Source of the DNA: Sporosarcina sp. ACRSL
GTDB taxonomy: Bacteria; Bacillota; Bacilli; Bacillales_A; Planococcaceae
Reading direction: 5' to 3'
Length of the DNA stretch: 64,000 nucleotides
Assembly (NCBI RefSeq): GCF_022346605.1
Contig: NZ_JAKRNT010000009.1
Location: forward strand, 124,001 to 188,000
Positions 1 through 9,200 of this stretch are shown one piece after another. Every line of letters begins with the position of its first letter. Position 1 is the stretch's first letter. A program made the position numbers and the translations under genes. Under the pieces are notes generated by a model. It worked only from the letters and a program-made list of their open reading frames with translations, ran no database searches and had not been told where the DNA came from.

Positions 1-271
1 TATCTTTCGGCCGCTCGTAACGGAGAGCATCCGTACTGTCCGATATGCCACGCACGACCGGGTCATTTACCGCGTTAAATACGCTGACTCCGATCATGAA
101 CAAGACATACGGATTAGATAGCGCGTCCGTAATAATATCGAATAGAACGCCCCATGTCGTAATGTCGCTGCCTGTGATTCCGAAGTATGCGCCAATCGGA
201 ACTGCGACGGCTAATACTATTTGCGTCCAAAACATCGGGTTTCTAAATCGTACCTTCCAGTTAATGCGCAT
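1..271 (-). CDS. phi LC3-family holin (3' end outside window)
   Basis: This is a small phage holin that would form lesions in the cytoplasmic membrane at the end of infection and release the endolysin. The visible 90 residues begin MRINWKVRFRNPMFW and contain one hydrophobic segment near residues 12-30 and a second near 50-65. The conserved SNPYV segment and the ISDSTDAL stretch near the C-terminus are typical of the phi LC3 holin family. A GGAGG at 281-285 lies 9 bases before the ATG. The gene follows xhlA, the usual lysis-module order, so an amidase is expected just beyond the window edge. The stop codon is not in the window, but the family length suggests few residues are missing. Confidence 0.85.
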   Translation of the reverse strand, partial: MRINWKVRFRNPMFWTQIVLAVAVPIGAYFGITGSDITTWGVLFDIITDALSNPYVLFMIGVSVFNAVNDPVVRGISDSTDALRYERPKD

Positions 272-291
272 GTAATTCGTCCTCCATTCGT

Positions 292-600
292 TTATTGTCC
301 GAAGATTGATACGATAGCTATTCCGAGCAGCCCTCCGCAGATTGCCGTGATTACTGCGGTGATGATTGCGCCCGTAATCTTTCTGCGGATGAAATTCGTA
401 TCCTCTTTAATTTCGCTGAGTGTCGCCTTTAACGTCGAAATCTCCTGATCCTGCAATTTATCCGACATTTGTAAGTCGCGTATATCGTCCTTGATTCCGA
501 TTTGATTCGCGTTCAAGCGATTAATATCGTTCTTTATGTCCGTGATGTCTTGGTTAACGCGTTCCCGCCATAAGTCCATATCGACAGACCCTCCATTCAT
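292..600 (-). CDS. XhlA-like hemolysin/lysis accessory protein
   Basis: The 102-residue protein has a long N-terminal coiled coil (about residues 8-70) and one C-terminal membrane helix (about 75-98, IITAVITAICGGLLGIAIV). This is the architecture of XhlA, a membrane-associated partner of holin in Bacillus prophages such as PBSX. It sits 20 bases upstream of the holin gene. Two starts are possible: the ATG at 600 with AAGGGGG before it, or the ATG at 579 with a better placed GGAGG, which would remove seven residues. Function is inferred from architecture and position. Confidence 0.8.
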   Translation of the reverse strand: MNGGSVDMDLWRERVNQDITDIKNDINRLNANQIGIKDDIRDLQMSDKLQDQEISTLKATLSEIKEDTNFIRRKITGAIITAVITAICGGLLGIAIVSIFGQ

Positions 601-684
601 AACGTGCCCCCTTAAGTTGCGATATATCTGCGTATCGCCTATAATGTAAATACACCGTCTTCGTTACCCTTCGATTGACGGCGA

Positions 685-712
685 GGCATGGGCGCAATCC
701 ATGCCGTTTTTT
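685..712 (+). terminator. intrinsic terminator-like hairpin, plus orientation
   Basis: A 7-bp perfect stem (GGCATGG / CCATGCC) with a 7-base loop is followed on the plus strand by GTTTTTT. It lies in the spacer between xhlA and the upstream small gene and faces against the late operon. It could stop antisense transcription, or act as a processing hairpin in the minus-strand mRNA. No gene is seen elsewhere in this spacer. Confidence 0.5.
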
Positions 713-747
713 ATTTTGCGAAGAAAAAAGAACGCCCGTGGGGACGT

Positions 748-963
748 TCAAAGTTTCTTTAATTCTTCATGAATCACCCGCAATTCCCTTGCCAACTTTT
801 GACGTTGCTGTAACGCCTGTTTCCGATTGTTTTCGGGAATCTCGTATTCAAGTTGCCTATACTTTTTCCGCTGTGTATCGTAGAGTTGCTTTTCTTCCCA
901 ACTCGACACGTAGAATTCTTCAACCTCACCCGCATCATTTTTACGGAGCATCTTAATACGCAA
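748..963 (-). CDS. small phage protein between tail endopeptidase and XhlA
   Basis: This 71-residue, highly charged protein (MRIKMLRKND...) is predicted to be helical, with a coiled coil over about residues 25-70. Small proteins that begin with an (R/K)IK motif and contain VEEFY followed by a tryptophan are common directly after the tail endopeptidase gene in Bacillus and Listeria phages, but I know no function for them. The start is a TTG at 963 that overlaps the end of the upstream gene by 11 bases and follows GAGGGCGAG. An ATG at 951 is an alternative without a well placed ribosome binding site. Confidence 0.75.
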   Translation of the reverse strand: MRIKMLRKNDAGEVEEFYVSSWEEKQLYDTQRKKYRQLEYEIPENNRKQALQQRQKLARELRVIHEELKKL

Positions 964-2965
964 CGGACTCGCCCTCGCTTTCGTAAGTCACTTCCAGACG
1001 GACATCTTCATAACCTTTACGCTTGGCTTTGATTTCGTAGGCGAATGGAATGTCATCACCTTTTACTGTAAAGCTGTCAGGTGTCATGCCGTCAGGATCT
1101 ACATAAATCTGGCCTTTGCCGTAAGGAGTTAAGAAGACTTCGTATTGAATGTCAGTGTTGACGGTTTCAGCGAACAATGAATCTATGTGGATGACGCATT
1201 CACCGTCCGTTACTTCCCCTCGTCCGATATCTCCGAAGTAGTATTCAGCAGTCTCATAAGCTGACACGTTGACCATTCCTTGAGAGGTCGATACTGATGC
1301 GTTTTTCGAACCTTGCACATTAAAGTCACCCACGACACCCACACCGCCGTTAATCGCCCAGATTTCGAGCTGGCCAACATTGTTAGAAATGACAGACCTG
1401 CTATCATACAGTTGAATAGATAAGGAGTTGTTATTAGTGACGATGCCGAATTTGGCATGGTCTGTCCACTCTGCAGGATTCATTGTTATTCTGTTACTTC
1501 CGTTTGCAGCTTGGAAGCTCGACTTGTTTAATACGATGCGGGGATTCTGTGGCAAATAATCGGTCTGAATTGTAAAACCCGTCAGATGTCCTGCAATTAA
1601 TTTTTCAACGTCTATACTATTTGTGGTAATTTTCCCACCGTCAATTGTCGTACTTCCTTCATTGTTAATGGCGTGAATCATGCCTGTCACATTGATGTTA
1701 TTTGCTGATAGCTGACCGATAGCCCCAGCCGACAAAACGAACCCGTCAGCAGTTATTGCTTCAGTAAATGATGCTCCGCCATTTTTGCTGATGCCGATAC
1801 CTTTGCTATTAATAAGCACCATCCGGTTTGGGTTTGTCGGATCAATGGCGAGAAATCCATTTTCGAACTTGATTTGAGTTTGTGCGGATTGCAATGCTTG
1901 CGTCGCCCGTTGCACCGCATCATCAAGGACGTTAAACGGTAGCTTCTCTTTACCTTCAAATATGCCGTCAATCCGGTCTTTCGTCCGTTGAAAGTCCGCA
2001 ATGCTATCGACTACACTCCCTCGGACATTTGCAATGGTGAATCGATTGGGAGTTGGCTCTTCGGGAAACCTAATTCTCTCGACAATACGAGCATTAATAT
2101 CGATATTCAATGGTTCATAAATGGTGAAAATGTCATCGCCTAACTCGATTTTCTCGGTATCGATACCTGCCTTTTCGAGTTCAACCGCTTCAAGGGTTAT
2201 GCTTACTTCGGGTATGTCTTGTAAATCATTCTGTAAACGTTGCAACAAACCGGCATACGTCGTGTAACGTTCATCCCTTACAGGTTTGGCATGACGAATA
2301 CCATAAATAGATGCGAGTGGTGAAGTGTACTCGGCAGAAGCAGCATAAGAACCATCCTCATTCTGCTTCCCGTACCCTCTGATATAGGTTGAAAGATTAC
2401 TACTGTCCACATTCAAATCAAGTGTTTTGATATTGTACCCGTACCTGAATTGAATATCTGTTTTCCTTCCGATTTGACGACGGAAACGGAGGTGTTTCTT
2501 ATTGATTTCGATCTCGGCACCGAATCGATTCAAGGCAGTCTGAATTAAAGCGAGCGCATTATCATCACCGTAGTTTTCAAAAGTAACGGATGAAAACGAA
2601 TCGATGACTTCAAACGTGTACCCTGTTCCAGTTAATGCATGAGCGAGACACACAGATAATTGTTTTGCGCCTGAAATCGTGTCGTATTGGTACACGTCCA
2701 CAAGATCAAAGAAAGTGTGGTCAGCCTGAATTTGTTTTACAGGCGTTTTACCTATTACTTTCTCAGCCAGTTTTTTGATTCGATACTGTTGCCCGTCGTA
2801 TTCGATTATGCTTTCTTCCACAGCTAGTGAAAATGAATGCTCGTTTCGCTCAGTTTTAAACAACAAAAAAGAGAGAGAATACTCGCCATTCACTCTCTCC
2901 TTTATTTGCAATGATTTGTAGTCGGTTAAAAATTCGCTACGACCGTCTATGTGCGTGACAATCAA
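953..2965 (-). CDS. prophage tail endopeptidase / minor tail structural protein (Tal)
   Basis: This 670-residue protein belongs to the prophage endopeptidase-tail family. The N-terminal third (residues 1-330) has the diagnostic segments RVNGEYSLSFLLFKTERNEHS, YDGQQYRIKKL and the two-beta-barrel hub pattern of tail-tip baseplate proteins. The central part (about 360-480) resembles a fibre shaft, and the C-terminus looks like an all-beta binding region. It would form the distal end of the tail tip and may degrade or bind cell wall material. I chose the TTG at 2965 because the AAAGCAGGTGAT before it is one mismatch from a perfect Shine-Dalgarno; a TTG at 2983 is also open. Base composition is lower in G+C than the rest of the morphogenesis operon. 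Confidence 0.87.
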   Translation of the reverse strand: MIVTHIDGRSEFLTDYKSLQIKERVNGEYSLSFLLFKTERNEHSFSLAVEESIIEYDGQQYRIKKLAEKVIGKTPVKQIQADHTFFDLVDVYQYDTISGAKQLSVCLAHALTGTGYTFEVIDSFSSVTFENYGDDNALALIQTALNRFGAEIEINKKHLRFRRQIGRKTDIQFRYGYNIKTLDLNVDSSNLSTYIRGYGKQNEDGSYAASAEYTSPLASIYGIRHAKPVRDERYTTYAGLLQRLQNDLQDIPEVSITLEAVELEKAGIDTEKIELGDDIFTIYEPLNIDINARIVERIRFPEEPTPNRFTIANVRGSVVDSIADFQRTKDRIDGIFEGKEKLPFNVLDDAVQRATQALQSAQTQIKFENGFLAIDPTNPNRMVLINSKGIGISKNGGASFTEAITADGFVLSAGAIGQLSANNINVTGMIHAINNEGSTTIDGGKITTNSIDVEKLIAGHLTGFTIQTDYLPQNPRIVLNKSSFQAANGSNRITMNPAEWTDHAKFGIVTNNNSLSIQLYDSRSVISNNVGQLEIWAINGGVGVVGDFNVQGSKNASVSTSQGMVNVSAYETAEYYFGDIGRGEVTDGECVIHIDSLFAETVNTDIQYEVFLTPYGKGQIYVDPDGMTPDSFTVKGDDIPFAYEIKAKRKGYEDVRLEVTYESEGESVAY

Positions 2966-3001
2966 GGTATCACCTGCTTTCAACCATAAAAAATACGCCT
3001 A

Positions 3002-3160
3002 TCAGGCGTTCGGCGCTTCGATATCATAACCGGATTGAATTAATTTTTTTCCAACCTCATCCCTAAGATTCGAAACATCAGGAACCATGGAATAAGGATA
3101 AACTCCTGACATAACTGCGCTATACCATGTGCGTACAACGATACTGTTTTCATTAAACAT
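3002..3160 (-). CDS. XkdX-like small tail-tip protein (second copy)
   Basis: This is a 52-residue protein beginning MFNENSIVVRTWYSAVMSG. XkdX-type proteins are short products encoded among the tail-tip genes of Bacillus phages; their precise role is not established. The aligned positions SxV..TW..AV..G and VP..SNL.D.V are shared with the protein encoded immediately upstream, so the two are tandem paralogues. The ATG at 3160 follows AAGGAG with 9 bases of spacing and overlaps the stop of the upstream copy. The reading frame is open to 3286, but the longer version would absorb the upstream gene out of frame and is rejected. Confidence 0.72.
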   Translation of the reverse strand: MFNENSIVVRTWYSAVMSGVYPYSMVPDVSNLRDEVGKKLIQSGYDIEAPNA

Positions 3161-3296
3161 TTGCTTCATCTCCTTCCACAATTTGAGTAACGATATCAAT
3201 AAGATTAGAGAGATTAGGTACTTCTTCAAGTTTCTTCTCCCCTTTTTTGACTGCGTCCGCCCATGTCTTTGCAACAACACTATCAACTGTAAACAT
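3153..3296 (-). CDS. XkdX-like small tail-tip protein (first copy)
   Basis: A 47-residue protein starts MFTVDSVVAKTWADAVKKG and ends EGDEANV. It is preceded by GGAGG, its ATG overlaps the upstream stop codon (TAATG), and its own stop overlaps the next start by 8 bases. The TW..AV..G and VPN.SNL.D.V positions match the following gene. This is a real gene by spacing, ribosome binding site and homology to its neighbour, although it is below the length usually called. Function unknown beyond tail-tip association. Confidence 0.7.
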   Translation of the reverse strand: MFTVDSVVAKTWADAVKKGEKKLEEVPNLSNLIDIVTQIVEGDEANV

Positions 3297-3601
3297 TACT
3301 TACTACCTCCTAAAGCTACCATCATGGATAGTTCCATAATTGCCTGGTTCAAATCATTTCGCATGTTTTCAATTTCTTTTTGAGTTACAGTTGATTCACT
3401 GATGTTTGCTGAAATATAAGCTATAACCTCGTCTTCTGAAGCAGAGATGGGCAGCGTTGATTTGTCGATATCAATTCGTCGTTCTTCTCCATCCACTTCA
3501 AAGAGGACAGAGCGCTTTACAAAGTGTTCGGGTATACGTCGGGTAACGCCACCGTCATTCGCTTTATACTGAAGCTTACTGCTAGTTATTACAATGTTCA
3601 T
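3296..3601 (-). CDS. tail-tip-associated hypothetical protein
   Basis: This 101-residue protein has a mostly beta-strand N-terminal half (MNIVITSSKLQYKANDGG) and a C-terminal helix rich in E, N and M (about 70-95). Its start overlaps the stop of the fibre gene (3598-3601, ATGA), so the two are translationally coupled. I do not recognise the family. The context, between a trimeric fibre and XkdX-like proteins, suggests a small baseplate or fibre-attachment component. Confidence 0.65.
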   Translation of the reverse strand: MNIVITSSKLQYKANDGGVTRRIPEHFVKRSVLFEVDGEERRIDIDKSTLPISASEDEVIAYISANISESTVTQKEIENMRNDLNQAIMELSMMVALGGSK

Positions 3602-5436
3602 GTGACTTCCTCCTCTAAATATTCATCATCTGCGATAATCTCATCATCCTCAAAAACATAGGTTTCTCCTGTCCAAGATTCACCTACTTCCCTCTCGACA
3701 CCTTTAATGTTCCATGACTGAACCGAATCATGACCGTCATTACGTGTGCCGATGACAAGGGTTTTGTATCTTCCAGCAAGTTCACAAGTGACGTACAGGG
3801 TGCCACCTTCAACCTTACCGAATGCCCTTCCGAAATGTCCTTCACCGTTTACCCATACGTCCACGTCTTTGTTAAGGTATTGGAAGTAATCAGGTAGTTG
3901 TAGCGTGACTGTTTCACCGTCTGTTTGGGCTTCGACTGTATACCTATATAAATTATCCCCTGCTGTTGGTGATTCCACAGCGCTATGACGCAATACATGA
4001 GTGTCTTTTTTGTCAGGGTGAGGATGTGGCATTTCAAACTGCTTTGTTCCACCGACTGAGAAAGAGCCCGGAACACGCCATTTATTTGTTCTATCGGCAG
4101 TACCCAAGATACCATCGCCAATATTTATTGCCTTTGCAAGTCTTCCTAGAGCGACAGCATTTTCCGCAGTAGCTTCAGCAACATATCCAAAAGCTAGTCC
4201 TGCGAATCCAGAAGCGATAGCATTAGATGAAATAGCTACACTTGTTTGATTAGTTGCCGATGCAGATAATCCGATGGCTACGCTACTTCCTCCTGATGCG
4301 GTTGAGGCTTGCCCTATTGCGATATCGGCGGCGAAGCTTCCAGTAGTTTTTGCAAACGCTCCTATTGCGATTGAGTTAGAGCTTGATACATTCGAAGAAT
4401 TACCTATAGCGATTGTGTTAGTTCCCGACGTTGCCGAATTGGAACCTATAGCAACTATATTATTAACCAACTTATCGTTCACTTGTTTAACCGCATTAGC
4501 TGTAGCCGCTTGAGTTGTGCTCGTGCTTGTTATCGTATCGTTCAGCGTTACAGGTGCAGGAATTGTCGGCTTATTGGTTAAATCATTATAACTGCCAGTA
4601 GTAGCGACAGTTTTTAATGCCGGTTTATTGGATAGGTCGTTATAATTTCCACTAAAGGTAGGTACTGCAATATTCCCATTTACATCAGGCGCAACATTAT
4701 TTACTGTTCTAACTTTCCCCTCAACCTCATTACCGGAAGCATCAATGACCTTTCCAGAAGCGTTCAATCTCGCCACTCCACCAGCTACACCTTTTTCCGA
4801 TGTAGGTACAGCCCCAACATCACTCGCCGTTAGTGTTACGGCGCCAGACTTCCCGTTAACGCTCGTAACTCCGGCTTGATTGGCTATGTCATCCGCCATT
4901 CGTTTGGCATAGTCACCTTGCTCTTTCGCATAGGTACCCTGCGTCTGTGCATTCCCCGCCGCAGTATTTGCAGACTGTGTGGCATCCACAACAGCGACTT
5001 TCAGTGATTCGAGTCCTGTGGCTTCCTGGTTTGCACGTCCTGCGGCCGCATCGGCTTCAATAGCCTTTTCGTTGGCGTAATCGCCTTTTAAAGTTGCATA
5101 GTCGCCCTGTCCTTTTGCGTAGTCACCCTGCGCCTTAGCATAGTCACCTTGCGTTTTGGCATGTCCGGCTTGCGTGGTAGCGCTTGCCGCCGCTGTATTG
5201 GCGTTCGCCTTGGCATCTTCAATACTTTGGAGCAAGGTTTCCAAGTTCTGTTTGACAAGAACGTTATCCCGTTCTTTCGATTCACGCTCTACACGTTCTA
5301 ACTCTGCCATGAGTTGATCTTGTAAATCGCTGTCCTCTATTGCTTTAATGTCCTGCTCAATTTGAGCAAAGTTCGCATTCAAATCATTGCGATATTGCCG
5401 ATTCAAGTCCACATTTATCGTTCTATACCGTGCCAT
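3598..5436 (-). CDS. trimeric tail fibre / receptor-binding protein with YadA-like head repeats
   Basis: The 612-residue protein has an N-terminal coiled coil (residues 1-85), then tandem 7-residue repeats of the type QGDYAK/KGDYAN (about 95-130), then a phage-fibre linker with SVNGKSGAVTL and SDVGAVPT near residue 200. Two YNDL(S/T)NKP linkers follow near 270-295. Residues about 330-445 form a left-handed parallel beta roll of YadA/Hia head type, shown by repeats such as NTIAIGNSS, NSIAIGAFA, SSVAIGLSA and NAVALGRLA. The C-terminus is a beta-rich tip ending in an acidic tail. The protein is expected to be a homotrimeric fibre that recognises the host surface. The ATG at 5436 follows AAGGCGGTGAGAAA. 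Confidence 0.85.
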   Translation of the reverse strand: MARYRTINVDLNRQYRNDLNANFAQIEQDIKAIEDSDLQDQLMAELERVERESKERDNVLVKQNLETLLQSIEDAKANANTAAASATTQAGHAKTQGDYAKAQGDYAKGQGDYATLKGDYANEKAIEADAAAGRANQEATGLESLKVAVVDATQSANTAAGNAQTQGTYAKEQGDYAKRMADDIANQAGVTSVNGKSGAVTLTASDVGAVPTSEKGVAGGVARLNASGKVIDASGNEVEGKVRTVNNVAPDVNGNIAVPTFSGNYNDLSNKPALKTVATTGSYNDLTNKPTIPAPVTLNDTITSTSTTQAATANAVKQVNDKLVNNIVAIGSNSATSGTNTIAIGNSSNVSSSNSIAIGAFAKTTGSFAADIAIGQASTASGGSSVAIGLSASATNQTSVAISSNAIASGFAGLAFGYVAEATAENAVALGRLAKAINIGDGILGTADRTNKWRVPGSFSVGGTKQFEMPHPHPDKKDTHVLRHSAVESPTAGDNLYRYTVEAQTDGETVTLQLPDYFQYLNKDVDVWVNGEGHFGRAFGKVEGGTLYVTCELAGRYKTLVIGTRNDGHDSVQSWNIKGVEREVGESWTGETYVFEDDEIIADDEYLEEEVT

Positions 5437-5449
5437 TTTCTCACCGCCT

Positions 5450-6265
5450 TTATATCGTGTGGAATCGGAAGTCGAACGAAATCAAAAAGGAACCACTCGC
5501 ACCGATTAAAGTGAAGTCGTTCCAACCTCTAGCAAGAGTGATTAATTTTCGATTTGTCTGCCCGAATATCGTCAATCCGTTTTTCAATGAGCGGACGCCG
5601 TCCAGCAGAATCGTATCGTTTATTCCGCTAGCTCCCGTATACGCCCATTCGTCGCCAGTTGTATTGTTTCGAATCCGGAGGTTTGTGGATGCCCCTTGAT
5701 ACTTAATCAGCAACGGAATTTCCCTCGGATTTATCGGTATGTCCGAACCGTTGTATATACGGAAGTTTTGCGTATTATGTGCGTATATTAAGTCTTCCGC
5801 GATAACGCCCTGCCCGACTTGCCATTTTTCAGCCGTAAACGTAAACGGATCGAGTGTCGTTCCGTATGATTCAGCGTATGGAGAAGGGGAAACGAAGGAT
5901 ATTTCCATCGTCCCCGCTTCCGCCCTATGATTAATAGGCGTATACATATCCGCAGTCTTCACCTTCCATCGCTTGCGAGGCTCGTCAATGTCAATGAGAT
6001 AGAAAAACGTCCTCGCGTCGAATAGGCGAAATACTTCGTCCCTCAATAGTAGGTAATCGTATTTATCCGTTCCTTTAATGTAAAACGTCGAACGCATCGT
6101 ACGTCCTTCGAAGGTCGTTCCGAGGTCTATATGCCCGTCCCTCCCCTCCACGATCTCCGCAGTGTGCCGAGGTGTCGGAGAGTCTAGCGTAAATATCAGC
6201 GGTACTAAACCGAATTCCTTTAAATCGTAAACAGTTCCGTCTAACTTTTCAATAATAAGACTCAA
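5450..6265 (-). CDS. distal tail protein Dit (siphovirus-type tail family)
   Basis: This 271-residue protein matches the Sipho_tail/Dit family. The N-terminal LIIEKLDGTVYDLKEFGL is a typical start of the ring-forming domain, followed by RDG.I.LGT.FE.R and the conserved RKRWKVKTA segment. The C-terminal half is a galectin-like beta domain. Dit forms a hexameric ring joining the tail tube to the tip. The TTG at 6265 overlaps the tape-measure stop codon and follows GGGGTGAAGG; a GTG at 6283 is open but less well spaced. Confidence 0.85.
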   Translation of the reverse strand: MSLIIEKLDGTVYDLKEFGLVPLIFTLDSPTPRHTAEIVEGRDGHIDLGTTFEGRTMRSTFYIKGTDKYDYLLLRDEVFRLFDARTFFYLIDIDEPRKRWKVKTADMYTPINHRAEAGTMEISFVSPSPYAESYGTTLDPFTFTAEKWQVGQGVIAEDLIYAHNTQNFRIYNGSDIPINPREIPLLIKYQGASTNLRIRNNTTGDEWAYTGASGINDTILLDGVRSLKNGLTIFGQTNRKLITLARGWNDFTLIGASGSFLISFDFRFHTI

Positions 6266-9200
6266 CCCTTCACCCCGTTCCACCGTAGCCGCGAATTTAC
6301 TCGACTACCTAATTCGCGTTCAATAATATCGACCATTTCCATCGCGTCATCGTTACTTCCGGAACCTGAGTAATTCAACGTTACGCTAATTCCCGGACCC
6401 GTCGCGACAGAAGAATTAACCGACGACCCTACCGAACGACTAACGCCCGCACCGCTTCTCGGAGTCTGATAGCCGGCGATTTGCGGTACTTCCGGAACCG
6501 CCATTTTGCCCATACGTCCAGCAACTCGCTTGATATCGTTAAGCATGTTTTCCATTCCGACCATTAAGCCCTCGCCGACAAACCCGCCAATTCGCATCAT
6601 AACGCGTGATGGCGACTTGACTTGTAACGCTTTCGATATTTCGCTCGAAATTGAATTCGCAATAGAACGCGCTGTACGGACTAGCGCCGGCTCCATCGAT
6701 TCGAGTCCGACCTTTAAGCCTTCCGCCGCTTGACGTCCGATTTTCTTTAACGTCATAAGTTCGTCGTCGGACGCTTTCGTTATGCCTTGAACCTTCGCGA
6801 CCCAATCCTTACGTAACGCTTCGAGTTCCGTATTAGCAGTTGCACGCAATTCGTCGATACGCTTCTTCGTGTCCGCCTTCATGCCGACGAGTTCTTTTTC
6901 CGCCTGCTGACGCGCTAGTTCGGATTTCTTTTTATACAGCGCCGAGTATTCGGATAGCTGCGAATCAGTCATCGAATTTAGCGCGATCAATTCCGGTAAT
7001 GCTTTCGGACCCATTGCGCGTAATTCGTCGAGTAGACCGCCGTCAATCGCCTTATTCGCTAATAACGTGATTTCCTGCTGCCAACGGACGAATCCGTTAA
7101 CCTGCGATTTCAAGTTATCGAGCAAATCTCCGCCCGTCTTCTCGATTTTAACTTCGAAGAAATCGAATACTCCGATGAAGTTTTGCAACGACTTCGCACG
7201 GTCGTCGAGAGACTTCTCGTATTCATCCGTTAGTTTCTTCTCTTCCTCGCGCAACTTATCGTTAATGACCGTCATCTTGCCCGCATATTCTTCGTTAGTC
7301 TTCGTGACTTCATCGTTGATCGCTTTAAGCGCCGCTTGATAACCTCGCTGTATTTCGACGCGTTCCTTCGTGCCTTCCGCAAATAGAGCGAGTGACTTAC
7401 GCCATACTTCCGATTCAGCTACGAGGGATAACTCGTCTAGCGACTTCTTATCGGCTACGTACGTCTTGACAGCTTCGAGGCGTTCCTTCGCGATTGCCGC
7501 TTCTTTCTTCTGCATAGCCGCCCATGCTTTATCGTTAGCTGCGATAAGTTTCTTCTGTTCATCGTCGTTTAGCTTGGCGAGTTTAGCCGCAGCGTCCGCT
7601 TGAATCTTGTGGACTTTCTGCGTGCCTGTCGTAACAATTTCGCCTTTTTTATTCTTGTGCGTTTTTAGCGCGGACTGAATCGATTGAGCGGTTTTTCGTT
7701 CGAGTTCCTCACGCTTCTTCGCGAAGTCCTCTTTAATAGCGACGCGATTCTTTTCGTTTTCTTCGTCTATCTTCTCGATTTCTTGCGCGCTATTTCGAGC
7801 AACTGCCGATAGTACTTTCGCAACTCCGGTGATGGCGCGTTCGTTGGCCGCTTTGGTGGCGTCGACTCCAATCGCGAGACCTTCGCCGATATCCTCACCT
7901 ATTCCCTTCATAACACGCGAAGGTGAATGAATGTCAAAGAAGTCGGTAATTGCGTTCTTAATTTTAGACGCAATATTCTTAACCGTATTTGTCACCGAGT
8001 CAACCATCGACGTAAATCCGTTAACGAGCCCTTGAAGAATGTCTTTACCGACTTGTAATAGGTCGACGTCTTTAAAGAATTTAACGATACCAGTTACTAT
8101 TTTTACTGCGGTTGTTTTAATCGTATCCCAAGCGCCTTCCCAATCTCCCTGCAACAGCTTCATAACGGTTTGTATAATGCCGAGTACGAGATCGATTGAG
8201 GTACTAACGATAGTCTTTATTAAGTTCCACGCAATCTTTACGACACCGGAAATAATTGGCCATACGGTTTCGAAAATACCTTTAATGATGCCCATTACGC
8301 CTTTAATGAGTTCCCATATAGTCGTAAAATAGATTTTAACCAACGTCATAATTGCCTTGCCGTTTTCGTCCCAAAACGCTTTGAATTTATCTAATTGCGC
8401 TTTCCCGAAAGAAACGATGTCCTTAAATACGTCGATAAGGAACTGTTTCACTACTTCGAATGCTTGGCGCGTAAATTCGGATATCTTCTTCCAAGCCCCG
8501 TCAACCATATCGCGGAACCAATCGACCTTGTTGTACGCAAGTACTAGTGCCGCTCCAATCCCGACAATCGCCGCAACTGCAATCGCTATCGGTCCCGCTA
8601 ATGCCGCTATAGCACCGCTAAGTCCTGTTGCTGCTCCCGCAGTTGCCGTCGCTCCCGCTGCTGCTGGCGCGAAGACTGTCGCAATTGCGCCAAAGCCCGC
8701 AATAATATTCGGTATAAACCCGATTAATAAGAGAATTGGACCGGTGATTAACATTAACGCCGCCGCGACTGCCGTTCCAATTACGGCGAACTGCTGAACT
8801 ACCGGATTTGCCGAGTTAAATTTGTCGACTAATTCTCCAACGAATTCTGCGAATTGCTGGACGTATGGTACTAACTGATCGCCGATTAAGATAGCCGCCG
8901 ATTCAAACGCGCCCATCATTTCTTCCCATGCACCGCCGATTCCCGCCATCATCTTGTCCGCCGCTTCTTGCGATGCTCCGGCGCTATTTTCGAGTGCTGC
9001 TGTGTTCGCGTTGATTGCGTCCGGTCCCGCTTTCATGAGCGCAAGGAATCCGGAAACCGCTTCGGTTCCGACGAGTTTACCTATCGTTGCTACCTTCTCG
9101 GCTTCCGTCATTCCTTCGGTCGCTGACGTCATATCGCGGATCATGTCTGAAAGAGATTTCGCATTCCCTTCGGTATCCTGCATCGAGAATCCGATTTGCT

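Noticed and set aside
45..448. Plus-strand frames opposite holin and XhlA
   Set aside because: No ribosome binding sites and no plausible protein character; the minus-strand genes explain the region.
6539..6805. 88-residue minus-strand frame inside the tape measure gene
   Set aside because: It is out of frame with the clear tape measure protein and has no ribosome binding site.
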